Shown here piece by piece: positions 18,083 through 25,777 of a DNA stretch of 64,000 nucleotides. The position numbers and the translations under genes were made by a program. The stretch's first letter is position 1. Every line of letters begins with the position of its first letter. The stretch lies in the NCBI RefSeq assembly GCF_003430825.1, contig NZ_CP024047.1, positions 2,232,001 to 2,296,000 on the forward strand. Direction: 5' to 3'. Below the pieces are notes generated by a model, which did not search any database, was not told the origin of the DNA, and saw only the letters and a program-made list of their open reading frames with translations. The DNA is from Natrarchaeobaculum sulfurireducens (GTDB lineage Archaea > Halobacteriota > Halobacteria > Halobacteriales > Natrialbaceae).

Positions 18083-19309
18083 ATGAGATACGATGACTCC
18101 GAACGAGCACAGGCGGTAGCGTCGCGGGCCCGCGAACTGATGGACGAGGTCGTTCTTCCGATCGAACGGGCGCGTGCTGGCGGGGTAACGATCTCGAGTG
18201 GAACCGTTGCAGAACTCCGCGAGGCAGCCCGTGAGTACGAGGTTTACGCACCGCAGATACCCAAAGCCCACGGTGGGATGGGGCTCAGCTTTCGCGATGC
18301 GCTTCCGACCTTCGAGGAGGCAGGACGGAGTCTCCTCGGATCGGTCGCGATGCGCGTCGACGCCCCCGACGAGGGCAACATGCACCTCCTCGAGCTGGCC
18401 GGTGACGACCTCCAGAAGGAGACGTATCTCGAGCCCCTCGTTGCAGGCGAGTTGACGTCCGGATTCTCGATGACGGAACCGATGCAGGGTGCTGGCTCGG
18501 ACCCAAAGATGATCCAGACCACGGCAACGCGGGACGGTGACGAATGGGTCATCGATGGCCACAAGTGGTGGACGACACAGGGCGTCGAGGCGGACATCCT
18601 GATCGTCCTTGCCCGAACGAATCCGGACGCCCACCCGTACGAGGGGTGTTCGCTCTTTCTGGTGCCGGCCGACGCCGACGGCGTCGAGGTACTTCGCGAC
18701 GTCCCGCACATGGGCGGGGGGAACCGCGGCGCCTCACACGCAGAGATCCGCTACGACGGCGTCAGCGTCCCCGACGAACACCTGCTTGGCGACCTCGATC
18801 GTGGATTCGTCCACGCCCAAGAACGGCTCGGCCCCGCCCGCCTGACTCACTGCATGCGCTACTCCGGGATGGCCCAGCGCGCACTCGAGATCGCCAAAGC
18901 CTACCTGAGCGAGCGGGAAGGATTCGACTCGACGCTTTCGGACAAACAGTCGCTTCGTCACCGGATCGCCGACGCCGAGACGAACCTCCACGTCGCCCGG
19001 ACGGCGATCCGCGATGCGGCCGATCGTATCGCCGCCGGCGACCAGGCCCGCGTCCAGGTCTCGATGTGTAAGGTGTTCACCGCGAACGTCACCCAGGACG
19101 CGATTGACCTTGCAGTCCAGTGCTGTGGCGCAAACGGCATCGGGAAAGACCTCCCGCTTTCTGATTTCTACGAGTCCATCCGCCAGTTCCGCATCGTCGA
19201 CGGCGCAGACGAGGTCCACCGCCGCGTCATCGCTCGCGCCGCATTCGACGACGTCTCCGACGAAGAACTCGAGCCACTGACCAGATTTGGGACGCCAACC
19301 AGCACCTGA
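18083..19309 (+). CDS. Acyl-CoA dehydrogenase family protein
   Basis: 408 residues with the acyl-CoA dehydrogenase layout: alpha-helical N-domain, middle beta domain (FSMTEPMQGAGSDP near 132, then HKWWTTQGVEAD), and a C-terminal helical domain ending in QCCGANGIGKDLPLSDFYE and QFRIVDGADEVHRRVIAR. It transfers electrons from an acyl-CoA (or related substrate) through FAD to an electron-transfer flavoprotein. It is more divergent than the two other acyl-CoA dehydrogenases of this window (41.2 and 45.9 kb) and resembles the ACAD10/11-like branch. An AT-rich stretch, GTTAAAAATATT around 18006-18017, is a plausible TATA element. Confidence 0.92.
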   Translation: MRYDDSERAQAVASRARELMDEVVLPIERARAGGVTISSGTVAELREAAREYEVYAPQIPKAHGGMGLSFRDALPTFEEAGRSLLGSVAMRVDAPDEGNMHLLELAGDDLQKETYLEPLVAGELTSGFSMTEPMQGAGSDPKMIQTTATRDGDEWVIDGHKWWTTQGVEADILIVLARTNPDAHPYEGCSLFLVPADADGVEVLRDVPHMGGGNRGASHAEIRYDGVSVPDEHLLGDLDRGFVHAQERLGPARLTHCMRYSGMAQRALEIAKAYLSEREGFDSTLSDKQSLRHRIADAETNLHVARTAIRDAADRIAAGDQARVQVSMCKVFTANVTQDAIDLAVQCCGANGIGKDLPLSDFYESIRQFRIVDGADEVHRRVIARAAFDDVSDEELEPLTRFGTPTST

Positions 19310-19629
19310 ACGTGGTAGCTGGGGTATCGGCGGCCGAAATCCCGCAACTCCTACTCGAGTCGTTTCGAATTCGTCGGTCGAACCGACTGGTGTATGCAAC
19401 CCATGACCGGCCGTCATCACAGATTAGATACTGCTCCCAGCGGCTCGAAAGCTAATTAACGATTGTTTTCGTCCGATCGGACAGGTCGCGTCGGATGTAA
19501 GTGGCGATAGTTACTCGAACGGCCGGGGAGCAAAACCGTTAGACGTGGTTACTTGACGTAACGGTAGTTACGCCTCATAGCAATGAACCGCCTACGGCCA
19601 GGACAGGGTGAGTACCACCCTGGATCCGG
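19310..19629. other. Intergenic leader region with two hairpins and a short upstream reading frame
   Basis: 320 bases before the Tat repeat protein. It holds an inverted repeat CGTAAC-ggta-GTTACG (19557-19572) and a hairpin CAGGGTG-agtac-CACCCTG (19604-19622) ending 7 bases before the next start codon. A 16-codon reading frame (19583-19633) begins with ATG and ends with a TGA that overlaps the next gene's ATG. The 12-base string CGAAAGCTAATT near 19445 also occurs near 17959 upstream of the acyl-CoA dehydrogenase. No full-length gene seen. Confidence 0.45.
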
Positions 19630-20124
19630 ATGAACTCGAATGACACAACAGCAAATCGACGACGCCTTCTTCGGGCCGCAGGAGCAGTTGCCCTCGGCGG
19701 AATCGGCCTCTCTAGTACCGCAGCGGCGAGTGGCCACGAAAAACGAAAGAAGAAAGAACGCGTCGAGCCAGCAGCCGAACCCAAGAAGAAAGAGCGTGTC
19801 GAACCGGCAACTGAACCCAAGAAGAAAGAACGCGTCGAACCGGCAGCCGAACCCAAGGAGAAAGAACGCGTCGAGCCGGCAGCCGAACCCGAGAAGAAAG
19901 AGCGTGTCGAACCGGCAACTGAACCCAAGAAGAAAGAGCGCGTCGAACCGGCAACCGAACCCAAAAAGAAAACTAAAGACGACAAGCCACAACCGGACCG
20001 CGTTCTCGAGGCAGGGAACGCCAGAATTGAATCGTATGAAGACGGTCACCGAATGCAGACCAGCAGCGTCGAACTCGATACGCGGCCCGTCGAAGAAAAC
20101 GACTCCAACGACTACAGCGGCTGA
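19630..20124 (+). CDS. Tat-exported protein with Lys/Glu/Pro-rich 12-residue repeats
   Basis: 164 residues. The N-terminus has a twin-arginine signal (RRRLLRAAGAVALGG, residues 10-24) with a likely cleavage after the Ala run near residue 33. Residues 40-111 are six copies of a 12-residue unit of pattern KKKERVEPAxEP (A or T at x), then a Lys-rich stretch and ~50 residues without known domain. There is no lipobox cysteine and no membrane anchor, so it should be released or wall-associated. The repeat is rich in Lys, unlike the acidic proteins around it, and alternates charged and Pro/Ala-rich halves. Function unknown; not matched to any family I recognise. The opposite strand is also open here only because of the repeat. 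Confidence 0.7.
   Translation: MNSNDTTANRRRLLRAAGAVALGGIGLSSTAAASGHEKRKKKERVEPAAEPKKKERVEPATEPKKKERVEPAAEPKEKERVEPAAEPEKKERVEPATEPKKKERVEPATEPKKKTKDDKPQPDRVLEAGNARIESYEDGHRMQTSSVELDTRPVEENDSNDYSG
19747..19962 (+). repeat. Six tandem 36-bp coding repeats
   Basis: Six in-frame copies of a 36-base unit encoding residues 40-111 of the Tat-exported protein. Units differ by single codons (Ala/Thr at position 10, Lys/Glu at positions 1 and 2), so they are recent but not identical duplications. Copy number may vary between strains through slipped recombination. Confidence 0.9.
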
Positions 20125-20648
20125 AGTCGACACAAGAAGCCGTGGCCTCTTCGCCACCCTACTCGCTCACGGCTGCGGCCGTTCCTTATTTGAAGGTGGT
20201 GTGATCGGATAGGTCTCACAGCCTATACGAACGGACACGTCACGCCCGTGAGTAGCGGGATACCTGTCTTCGCGACGGGTAAGTCTCGTACTCGAGGACC
20301 GTTTCGACTGTGCACCGGTCACCAGCACAGGTGCGGACGTCGATCGAGACATCGGGACCGAAACGGAGTTTTCGACCGCTCGAGCGCCCCATTCGCATGC
20401 TGAGGCTGCTGTGGGCGGCGTGAGGAGAGCAAACTCGACGGACTCGCTACTGCTCTCCCACGTCGTCCGTTATGCGTGGCCGCAGGGTTCATGCATCCGG
20501 TATGTTCGTACAACGAGGTGACGTGTACAGCGAGTCGTCGAGTGAGCCGACGTAACGGGATTCGAAGCCGATGGCGAGACCTCGTTTCGCTCGGCCTTGC
20601 GTGGTTCGGATCTCCGGACCCATGCTCCTCACGGCCGTTTGTCGCGGA
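20125..20648. other. Gene-poor region next to tRNA-Arg
   Basis: About 520 bases with no convincing gene. It includes a partial copy of the tRNA 3' part (20551-20570) and a 52-codon open stretch on the minus strand (20240-20398) with two cysteines (RTCAGDRC) but no known motif. Its lower end (CCCGCTACTCACGGGCGTGACG read on minus near 20238-20260) loosely resembles the hairpin ends of haloarchaeal IS200/IS605 elements. It could be the scar of a decayed element. Confidence 0.35.
20551..20570 (-). other. Partial duplicate of tRNA-Arg T-arm (possible att scar)
   Basis: These 20 bases match the T-arm/acceptor part of the tRNA gene at 20653-20672 in 18 positions, including the 12-base core ACGGGATTCGAA. 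It lies about 100 bases beyond the 3' end of the tRNA in the same orientation, the place where integrases leave a duplicated 3' end. No integrase gene remains. Confidence 0.45.
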
Positions 20649-20721
20649 CGGGCGTGACGGGATTCGAACCCGCGATCAGAAGGTTAGGAACCTTCTGCCC
20701 TCTCCGCTAGGCCACACGCCC
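20649..20721 (-). tRNA. tRNA-Arg (anticodon CCT)
   Basis: Reading the minus strand: acceptor stem GGGCGTG pairs with CACGCCC, D-arm with GCCTAGCGGAGAGGGC, anticodon stem GAAGG/CCTTC with loop TTCCTAA (anticodon CCT, decoding AGG), T-arm GCGGG-TTCGAAT-CCCGT. The discriminator base is G and no CCA is encoded. Fully consistent with an intron-less archaeal tRNA-Arg. It sits 9 bases downstream of tatA on the same strand. Confidence 0.93.
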
Positions 20722-20730
20722 CCGAGAAAA

Positions 20731-21036
20731 TCAGTTGGTTTCGGTCTCGGTTTCGGTTTCGGTCTCCTCGTTATCTTCGGCCGTGACAGGCTCCGTGTCG
20801 ACGAAGTCGGTGTCCTCGTCTTCGTCATCGAAGTCACCCGTCTCGCGCATTTCTTCGAGTTCCGTTTCGACCTTTTCACGCCCCTTTTGGAATTCGCCCA
20901 TGGCCTCTCCCGTCGATCGAGCCAGCTTCGGGATCTTGTTGGCCCCGAACAGCAAGATGGCGATGAAAAGGATGATCAGTAGTTCCGGACCCCCGGGTGC
21001 GCCGGGGATGAACAGCGGTGCGATTTCGGCTACCAT
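20731..21036 (-). CDS. tatA: Sec-independent (Tat) translocase subunit TatA
   Basis: 101 residues from ATG (MVAEIAPLFIPG); a TTG nine codons upstream is less likely because a TATA box ends just 28 bases before the ATG. One N-terminal transmembrane helix (ELLIILFIAILLFGA), the FGANKIPKLARSTGEAMGEF hinge and amphipathic helix typical of TatA, then an acidic C-terminal tail ending in Glu-Thr repeats. TatA oligomers form the path for folded proteins with twin-arginine signals, such as the repeat protein and TctC in this window. Haloarchaea send most secreted proteins through Tat. Confidence 0.93.
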   Translation of the reverse strand: MVAEIAPLFIPGAPGGPELLIILFIAILLFGANKIPKLARSTGEAMGEFQKGREKVETELEEMRETGDFDDEDEDTDFVDTEPVTAEDNEETETETETETN

Positions 21037-21063
21037 CTCTATGCGTGGCTTACCCGCTGGCAA

Positions 21064-21069
21064 TTATAA
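21064..21069 (-). promoter_or_regulatory. TATA box of tatA
   Basis: TTATAA centred 30 bases upstream of the tatA ATG in otherwise GC-rich DNA, the spacing of a leaderless haloarchaeal promoter. Confidence 0.6.
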
Positions 21070-21433
21070 CCTTTTTGGACCACACAGTAAAGCAAGCGTC
21101 AACGAACGTCCCGTTATCGGAGGAATCCGGCCAAACCGGCGGCGTTGCGCCAGTATAAATCGGTCGCCTCCCGGACGGCCTCGGCACTGTTCGGGGTGTG
21201 CTGGGTCCGTCGGTTGTGCCGCCGTGAACCGATCAGCTTTCGACGACCGTCAGGAAGCGGTCCTCACGCGACCGAGTGCGGTCTGATCGCCCTGTTGGAG
21301 CGACGTGTCGCCTGCGGTCGGTCGATGGTTCGATGAGTAAATCCATGGTGGACGAACTAACGGCGATGCGCTCACACTGAGTGACCTTCCGGGAACGAAA
21401 CTGTCTTTCCGATATGAACGAAATGGACTCCTG
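21070..21433. other. Intergenic region upstream of peroxiredoxin
   Basis: About 360 bases between tatA and the divergent peroxiredoxin. I see no gene with a recognisable motif. A TTCCGGGAA palindrome lies near 21387 and the string GAACGAAA occurs twice just before the peroxiredoxin start; either might be regulatory, but support is weak. Confidence 0.35.
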
Positions 21434-21913
21434 ATGCCTGAAACTGGAGACGCAGCCCCCGATTTCACTGCACCGCTTGCAACCGGCGATGTCGAGTCGT
21501 TCTCGCTGTCCGAGCGCGTCGCGGACGAGGCACCGATCGTCCTCGCGTTCTTCCCCGGCGCGTTCACGAGCGTCTGTACCAACGAGATGTGTACGTTCCA
21601 GGATCGCCTGGCGGCGTTCGACGACGTAGACGCAAGCGTCTACGGCGTCAGCCGTGACTCGCCGTTTACGCTCAACGAGTTCCGTGCGCAAAACGACCTC
21701 GAGTTCGGCCTGATCAGCGATTTCAACGCCGAAATCGTCGACGAGTACGGGATCTCGATGGACTTCGACGACCTCGGTGTCTACGGCGTCGCCAAGCGCT
21801 CGGTCTTCGTCGTCGACGGGGACGGCGAGGTTACCTACGCCTGGGTCAGCGACGACCCTGGTGTCGAACCCGACTACGACGAGGTCGAAGCCGCCGTTAC
21901 GGACGCGGCGTAA
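21434..21913 (+). CDS. Peroxiredoxin (AhpC/TSA family)
   Basis: 159 residues, thioredoxin fold. The peroxidatic cysteine lies in PGAFTSVCTNEMCTF near residue 48-49, with a second cysteine five residues later; the PGAF-T-x2-C motif is that of the AhpE/BCP-like peroxiredoxins. It reduces peroxides in the cytoplasm using a thioredoxin-like donor. No signal peptide. It is followed 55 bases later by the HD hydrolase gene on the same strand. Confidence 0.93.
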   Translation: MPETGDAAPDFTAPLATGDVESFSLSERVADEAPIVLAFFPGAFTSVCTNEMCTFQDRLAAFDDVDASVYGVSRDSPFTLNEFRAQNDLEFGLISDFNAEIVDEYGISMDFDDLGVYGVAKRSVFVVDGDGEVTYAWVSDDPGVEPDYDEVEAAVTDAA

Positions 21914-21968
21914 ACCGCCATCTTCCCCGCGGCGCAGGGCTTTTCTCGTCGGCCGAAGACGTACTTGT

Positions 21969-22784
21969 ATGAGCGATTCAGCCGTCTCTGAGGAACCCCG
22001 CCGTGTCTACGATCCCGATAGTGAGCACAACTTTCCCGACGAGAAACTCAACGCCGTCCTCGAGTTTATCGACGCTGACGAGGAGATCCAGACCTACCTC
22101 GAGGCCCAGAACGTCAACGCGGTCGATCGCATGCAGTACAACGACCACGGCGCAAAACACATCGAAATCGTTCGTAACCGCGCTCTCTGTCTGTACGATC
22201 TGCTAAAAGCAAGTGACGTCGATTTCAATGGAGCCCGCCAGCAAGGGCTCTCGGAAGAAGACGAATCTGTCATCATCGCCTTTGCGGCCACGCTACACGA
22301 CATCGGTCACCTTGTTCACCGAGACGAACACGCCTACTATTCGATTCCGCTGGCTTCGGACGTACTCGACAGGGTTCTGCCGGAGTTCTACGACGTCGCC
22401 GAATGTGTTCGGATGAAAGGTGAGATTCTGCACGCGATCCTCTGTCACCACCGGTCCGAGACGCCCCTGACCACGGAGGCGGGCGTGATCCGCGTCGCAG
22501 ACGCCCTCGATATGGAAAGTGGTCGCTCGCGCATCCCGTACGAACACGGCGGCCGCGGGATCAACACGCTCTCGAGCCAGGCGATCAAGCGTGTCTCACT
22601 GTACGAAGGCGAGACGCGGCCGGTGATGGTCGAAATCGCGATGACCAACGCAGCCGGTGTCTACCAGGTCGACAACCTCCTGAAGGCGAAACTCCGCGGT
22701 TCGGGACTTGCTGACCAGATCCGTATCGTGGCCGTCAACACGAACGAAACGCACGAACAGCTGGTCGAACGCATCGAACTGTAA
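21969..22784 (+). CDS. HD-domain metal-dependent phosphohydrolase
   Basis: 271 residues from ATG (MSDSAVSEEP). HD-superfamily metal ligands are visible: His in KHIEIVRNRAL, the His-Asp pair in LHDIGHLVHRDEH near residue 110, a further His in ILHAILCHHRSE and Asp in VIRVADALDMESGRSR. The family hydrolyses phosphoesters, often of nucleotides; the actual substrate is unknown. The C-terminal ~60 residues form a small beta domain. Conserved in haloarchaea as a stand-alone protein. Confidence 0.88.
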   Translation: MSDSAVSEEPRRVYDPDSEHNFPDEKLNAVLEFIDADEEIQTYLEAQNVNAVDRMQYNDHGAKHIEIVRNRALCLYDLLKASDVDFNGARQQGLSEEDESVIIAFAATLHDIGHLVHRDEHAYYSIPLASDVLDRVLPEFYDVAECVRMKGEILHAILCHHRSETPLTTEAGVIRVADALDMESGRSRIPYEHGGRGINTLSSQAIKRVSLYEGETRPVMVEIAMTNAAGVYQVDNLLKAKLRGSGLADQIRIVAVNTNETHEQLVERIEL

Positions 22785-22977
22785 CGGACTGTCCCCGACA
22801 CGGTCGGTAGCTCGCTGCTGCCGCTTGGACGGTTGCTCGAGAGTACCCCATACTATCAGACAAAAGTCACTGAAGAGATGTCGCCGGATGGGAATGACAA
22901 ACTCTCACAATAGATCTGTCCGACAGTATCAGAACCCAAGTGTACACGTCAGACGAGTCAGACCGGTACGTGCTCGA

Positions 22978-23205
22978 TCAGGAGAGTGGAACGATTCGGT
23001 CGTCCTGTCGCTCGAGATAGCCGCGTTCCTGTAGCGTTCTGAGTATTGTGAGCGTCGTCCCCGTTCGCATTCCGAGATCGTCTCGAAGCTGTTCAGCCGT
23101 CGTCTCGCCACGAGTCGTTACGTACAGATACACGAGTTTCGCTCGTGGCGATTCGATTGCGTCCGGAATCGGGGTGGCGGTGCGGTGTCGTGATTTTGAC
23201 TCCAT
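22978..23205 (-). CDS. Small winged-helix transcription regulator
   Basis: 75 residues, almost only a winged-helix domain: ESPRAKLVYLYVTTRGETTAEQLRDD (written here in two helices, residues 18-43), a recognition helix with MRTGTTLTILRTLQERGYL, and a short wing DDRIVPLS. The pattern matches TrmB/MarR-type helix-turn-helix domains of haloarchaea. It has no sensor domain. Its promoter carries a perfect inverted repeat around the TATA box, suggesting autoregulation. The divergent neighbour is XapX. Confidence 0.85.
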   Translation of the reverse strand: MESKSRHRTATPIPDAIESPRAKLVYLYVTTRGETTAEQLRDDLGMRTGTTLTILRTLQERGYLERQDDRIVPLS

Positions 23206-23218
23206 ACTCGGGCATTTG

Positions 23219-23258
23219 TTTCGACGATACTAAAATACTAGTTCAACGATCGTCGAAA
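23219..23258. promoter_or_regulatory. Inverted repeat around TATA box of winged-helix gene
   Basis: Perfect 10-base arms TTTCGACGAT (23219-23228) and ATCGTCGAAA (23249-23258) separated by 20 bases that contain the likely TATA box (TAAAATACTA, 23231-23240), centred 30 bases upstream of the regulator's ATG. Arm centres are 30 bases apart. A dimer bound here would block TBP/TFB. Likely autoregulatory operator, perhaps also acting on the divergent XapX gene. Confidence 0.6.
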
Positions 23259-23342
23259 GTCGGTGGGTGCCCGGCTCCTGTCGGGGCCGATTGGGACCGC
23301 TGAGCGTGTCGCTTTTGTACGTTCACCGAAGACACTGACGGT

Positions 23343-23537
23343 ATGTCGGTTCAGCTTACCGTGGTCGCACTGTTGACAGGTCTGCTTACAGGAGCCTTGT
23401 TTCAATTTCTCAACGTCCCGATTCCGGCCCCGCCGGAGTTTCCCGGCGTCATGGGTATCGTCGGAATTTATCTGGGATACAAGCTTATCGAATACGTCGA
23501 CATCGGCGTCGATATCCTCGAGACCCTCGGTATGTAA
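23343..23537 (+). CDS. XapX-domain small membrane protein
   Basis: 64 residues with two hydrophobic helices. The sequence VVALLTGLLTGALFQFLNVPIPAPP (split by the PxPAPPxFPGxMGIVGIYLGY core) matches the XapX domain, a small family of membrane proteins named after an Escherichia coli xanthosine-operon protein. Molecular role of the family is not established. A T-rich element (GCTTTTGTAC near 23310) 28 bases upstream could be its TATA box. It is divergent from the small winged-helix regulator. Confidence 0.88.
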   Translation: MSVQLTVVALLTGLLTGALFQFLNVPIPAPPEFPGVMGIVGIYLGYKLIEYVDIGVDILETLGM

Positions 23538-23649
23538 CTGCGTCTCGAGAGACACACCAGGTCCTGTCTTCACCGTCGCCGACCGGCGTGGCCCTTGGGG
23601 CCAAACTCGAACTCTCAGAGGGCATTCGAGTCCACACTGGACCCGGTTC

Positions 23650-23838
23650 TCACCGCGAGTCCAGAGCTAGCGTCAGCCGCGACATACCCCAGGCGAACGA
23701 GAGAACGAGGACGACCGTGAGATAGGCGACGCCGAACGGTACGATGACGACTGGAAGCGACTCGTAGAACAGGTAGCCAGCGGCGGCGAGGAGGGGAACG
23801 AGCACCAAATTCACACGAACGAATCGCTCGAGGCTCAT
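23650..23838 (-). CDS. Small two-helix membrane protein
   Basis: 62 residues with two hydrophobic segments (VNLVLVPLLAAAGYLFY and LPVVIVPFGVAYLTVVLVLSF, the latter shown in full length 21 minus its first residue here) and a short basic start. No motif recognised. It sits downstream of sdhA on the same strand orientation and is a plausible real gene by codon use and start context, but function is unknown. Confidence 0.55.
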   Translation of the reverse strand: MSLERFVRVNLVLVPLLAAAGYLFYESLPVVIVPFGVAYLTVVLVLSFAWGMSRLTLALDSR

Positions 23839-23935
23839 CTAGTGAATCGCAACGGGGCAAACAGGATATGCCTACCGGTCTCCGTCCGTACGCGGCTGTG
23901 AGAACGGCTTCACATCCAAAAAACAGGCTGTGACG

Positions 23936-25774
23936 TCAGTAGCTACGGACCTTGGGTTCGTAGGTCTTCTCTTCGCCCTCGAGGATGACTGGACGGTAGA
24001 AGATGTCGGGCTTACCGCCGTTCCACGAGATTAGCGTGTGTTTGAGCCAGTTCTCGTCGTCACGTTCCTGGCGCTCCTGGCGCCAGTGGGCACCGCGGAA
24101 CTCGTTGCGGACGAGCGCACCCAGTGCGATCGTCTCGGCGACGTCGATCAGGTTCCGCGTCTCGTAGGTCTGCTGGAGATCGGTGTTGAACGTTCGCGAC
24201 GGGTCGTCGACGTAGACGTCCTGGTACTCCTCGCGGCACTCGCGGATGACCTTCAGCGCCTTCTTGATGCCCTCCTCGGTCCGGAAGACGTTGACGTAGT
24301 CGGTCATCGCCGTCTGGAGCTTCTGGCGGATTTCGGCGTGCTGGATGCCATCGTCTTTGTCCATCAGTCGGTCGACGCGTTCGCGCTCGCGTTCGACGGT
24401 GCGCTCGAGCAGTCCCTCAACGTCTGCTGTGACACCACCGTCGGCAGCGACTCCATCGTCGGTATCGATGCCGGCCTCGCCGGGCGTGACGGGAAGATCG
24501 GCGTCGGTTTCGTCTTCGACGTCCTCACCGTAACCGGTCCGGATCTGGGCGTCGCCGAGGTCTTCACCGGCGGCGTGGCGGCCGGCGCGCTTACCGAAGA
24601 CGATCAGTTCGGGCAGGGCGTTACCACCCAGTCGGTTTCCGCCGTGGACGGAGACACAGGCACATTCGCCGGCCGCATAGAGGCCGTCGATACAGGTCTG
24701 ACCGTTCTCGTCGGTTTCGATCCCGCCCATCGCGTAGTGCTGGCCGGGCTTGACCGGCATCGGCTCGACGAGGCCGTCGACGCCCTCGAAGTCCTCTGCG
24801 AGATGGAGGATGTTCTCGAGGCGATCGAGGATGCGTTCTTCGCCGAGGTGGCGCATGTCGAGGTAGACGTACTCGTCGTTGACGCCACGGCCCTCGTTGA
24901 CCTCGGTGAGTTCGGCTCGCGAGACGACGTCGCGGCTGGCGAGTTCGCCGGAGTTGTTCGCGTAGCCGTATTCGAACATGAACCGCTCACCTTCCTCGTT
25001 GTAGAGGATTCCGCCCTCTCCACGGACACCCTCACTGATGAGGACGCCGGTCGAAGGAAGCGACGTTGGGTGGAACTGGATGAACTCCATGTCCTCGAGC
25101 GGGACGCCAGCGCGGTAGGCGATGGCGTGGCCGTCGCCGGTACAGGAGACGGCGTTGGTGGTGTGGTCGAACGCCTGGCCGGGGCCACCGGTCGCGAGGA
25201 TAACACCGTCGTTCGCTTTGAAGCCCTCGATATTGCCGGACTGGACGTCGTAGGCGACGACGCCGTGGCAGGTGCGGTCGTTCGGGTCGGGCTCGTCGCT
25301 GGTCGCGAGGTTCATCACGTACCACTCGTCGTACACCTGGATGCCGCGTTTGACGACCTGCTCGTACATCACGTGCAGCAGGTGGTGGCCGGTTTCGGCA
25401 CCGGCATACGTCGTTCGTGGGTAGGAGAGACCACCGAACGGTCGCTGGGAGACTCGCCCGTCTTCTTCACGTGAGAAGGGCATTCCCCAGTGCTCTAAGC
25501 GCATCGTGTCCTCGGGGGAGTCCTGTGCGAGGGTCTCGACTGCCGGGGCGTCGCCCAGGTAGTCGGAGCCTTTCATCGTGTCGTAGGCGTGGAGTTCCCA
25601 GTCGTCGCCCTCTTGAAGGGCGGCGTTGATTCCACCCTCGGCCGCGCCGGTGTGACTGCGGACCGGGTGGAGTTTCGTGACGAGTGCCGTGTCGGCACCC
25701 GCCTCGTGCGCTGCGATTGCGGCCCGAAGGCCGGCGCCACCGGCGCCGACCACGATGACATCGTGTTCGTACAT
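23936..25774 (-). CDS. sdhA: Succinate dehydrogenase flavoprotein subunit
   Basis: 612 residues. N-terminal FAD-binding GAGGAGLRAAIAA, covalent-FAD histidine in RSHTGAAEGGINAAL near residue 41, substrate-site segments QFHPTSLPSTG and the HYAMGGIETDENGQT and GNRLGGNALPE motifs, and the C-terminal helical domain. It oxidises succinate to fumarate and passes electrons to SdhB. It is the last gene of sdhC-sdhD-sdhB-sdhA. Length and motifs are normal for SdhA. Confidence 0.97.
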   Translation of the reverse strand: MYEHDVIVVGAGGAGLRAAIAAHEAGADTALVTKLHPVRSHTGAAEGGINAALQEGDDWELHAYDTMKGSDYLGDAPAVETLAQDSPEDTMRLEHWGMPFSREEDGRVSQRPFGGLSYPRTTYAGAETGHHLLHVMYEQVVKRGIQVYDEWYVMNLATSDEPDPNDRTCHGVVAYDVQSGNIEGFKANDGVILATGGPGQAFDHTTNAVSCTGDGHAIAYRAGVPLEDMEFIQFHPTSLPSTGVLISEGVRGEGGILYNEEGERFMFEYGYANNSGELASRDVVSRAELTEVNEGRGVNDEYVYLDMRHLGEERILDRLENILHLAEDFEGVDGLVEPMPVKPGQHYAMGGIETDENGQTCIDGLYAAGECACVSVHGGNRLGGNALPELIVFGKRAGRHAAGEDLGDAQIRTGYGEDVEDETDADLPVTPGEAGIDTDDGVAADGGVTADVEGLLERTVERERERVDRLMDKDDGIQHAEIRQKLQTAMTDYVNVFRTEEGIKKALKVIRECREEYQDVYVDDPSRTFNTDLQQTYETRNLIDVAETIALGALVRNEFRGAHWRQERQERDDENWLKHTLISWNGGKPDIFYRPVILEGEEKTYEPKVRSY

Positions 25775-25777
25775 GGG

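Noticed and set aside
19549-20157. Long hydrophobic-looking minus-strand reading frame over the repeat region
   Set aside because: It is the mirror of the 36-base repeat; the plus frame has a proper Tat signal and start, while this one has no motif.
20240-20398. 52-codon minus-strand frame with two cysteines
   Set aside because: Too short and without recognised motif or promoter; could be a remnant of a transposase end, but I cannot support a gene.
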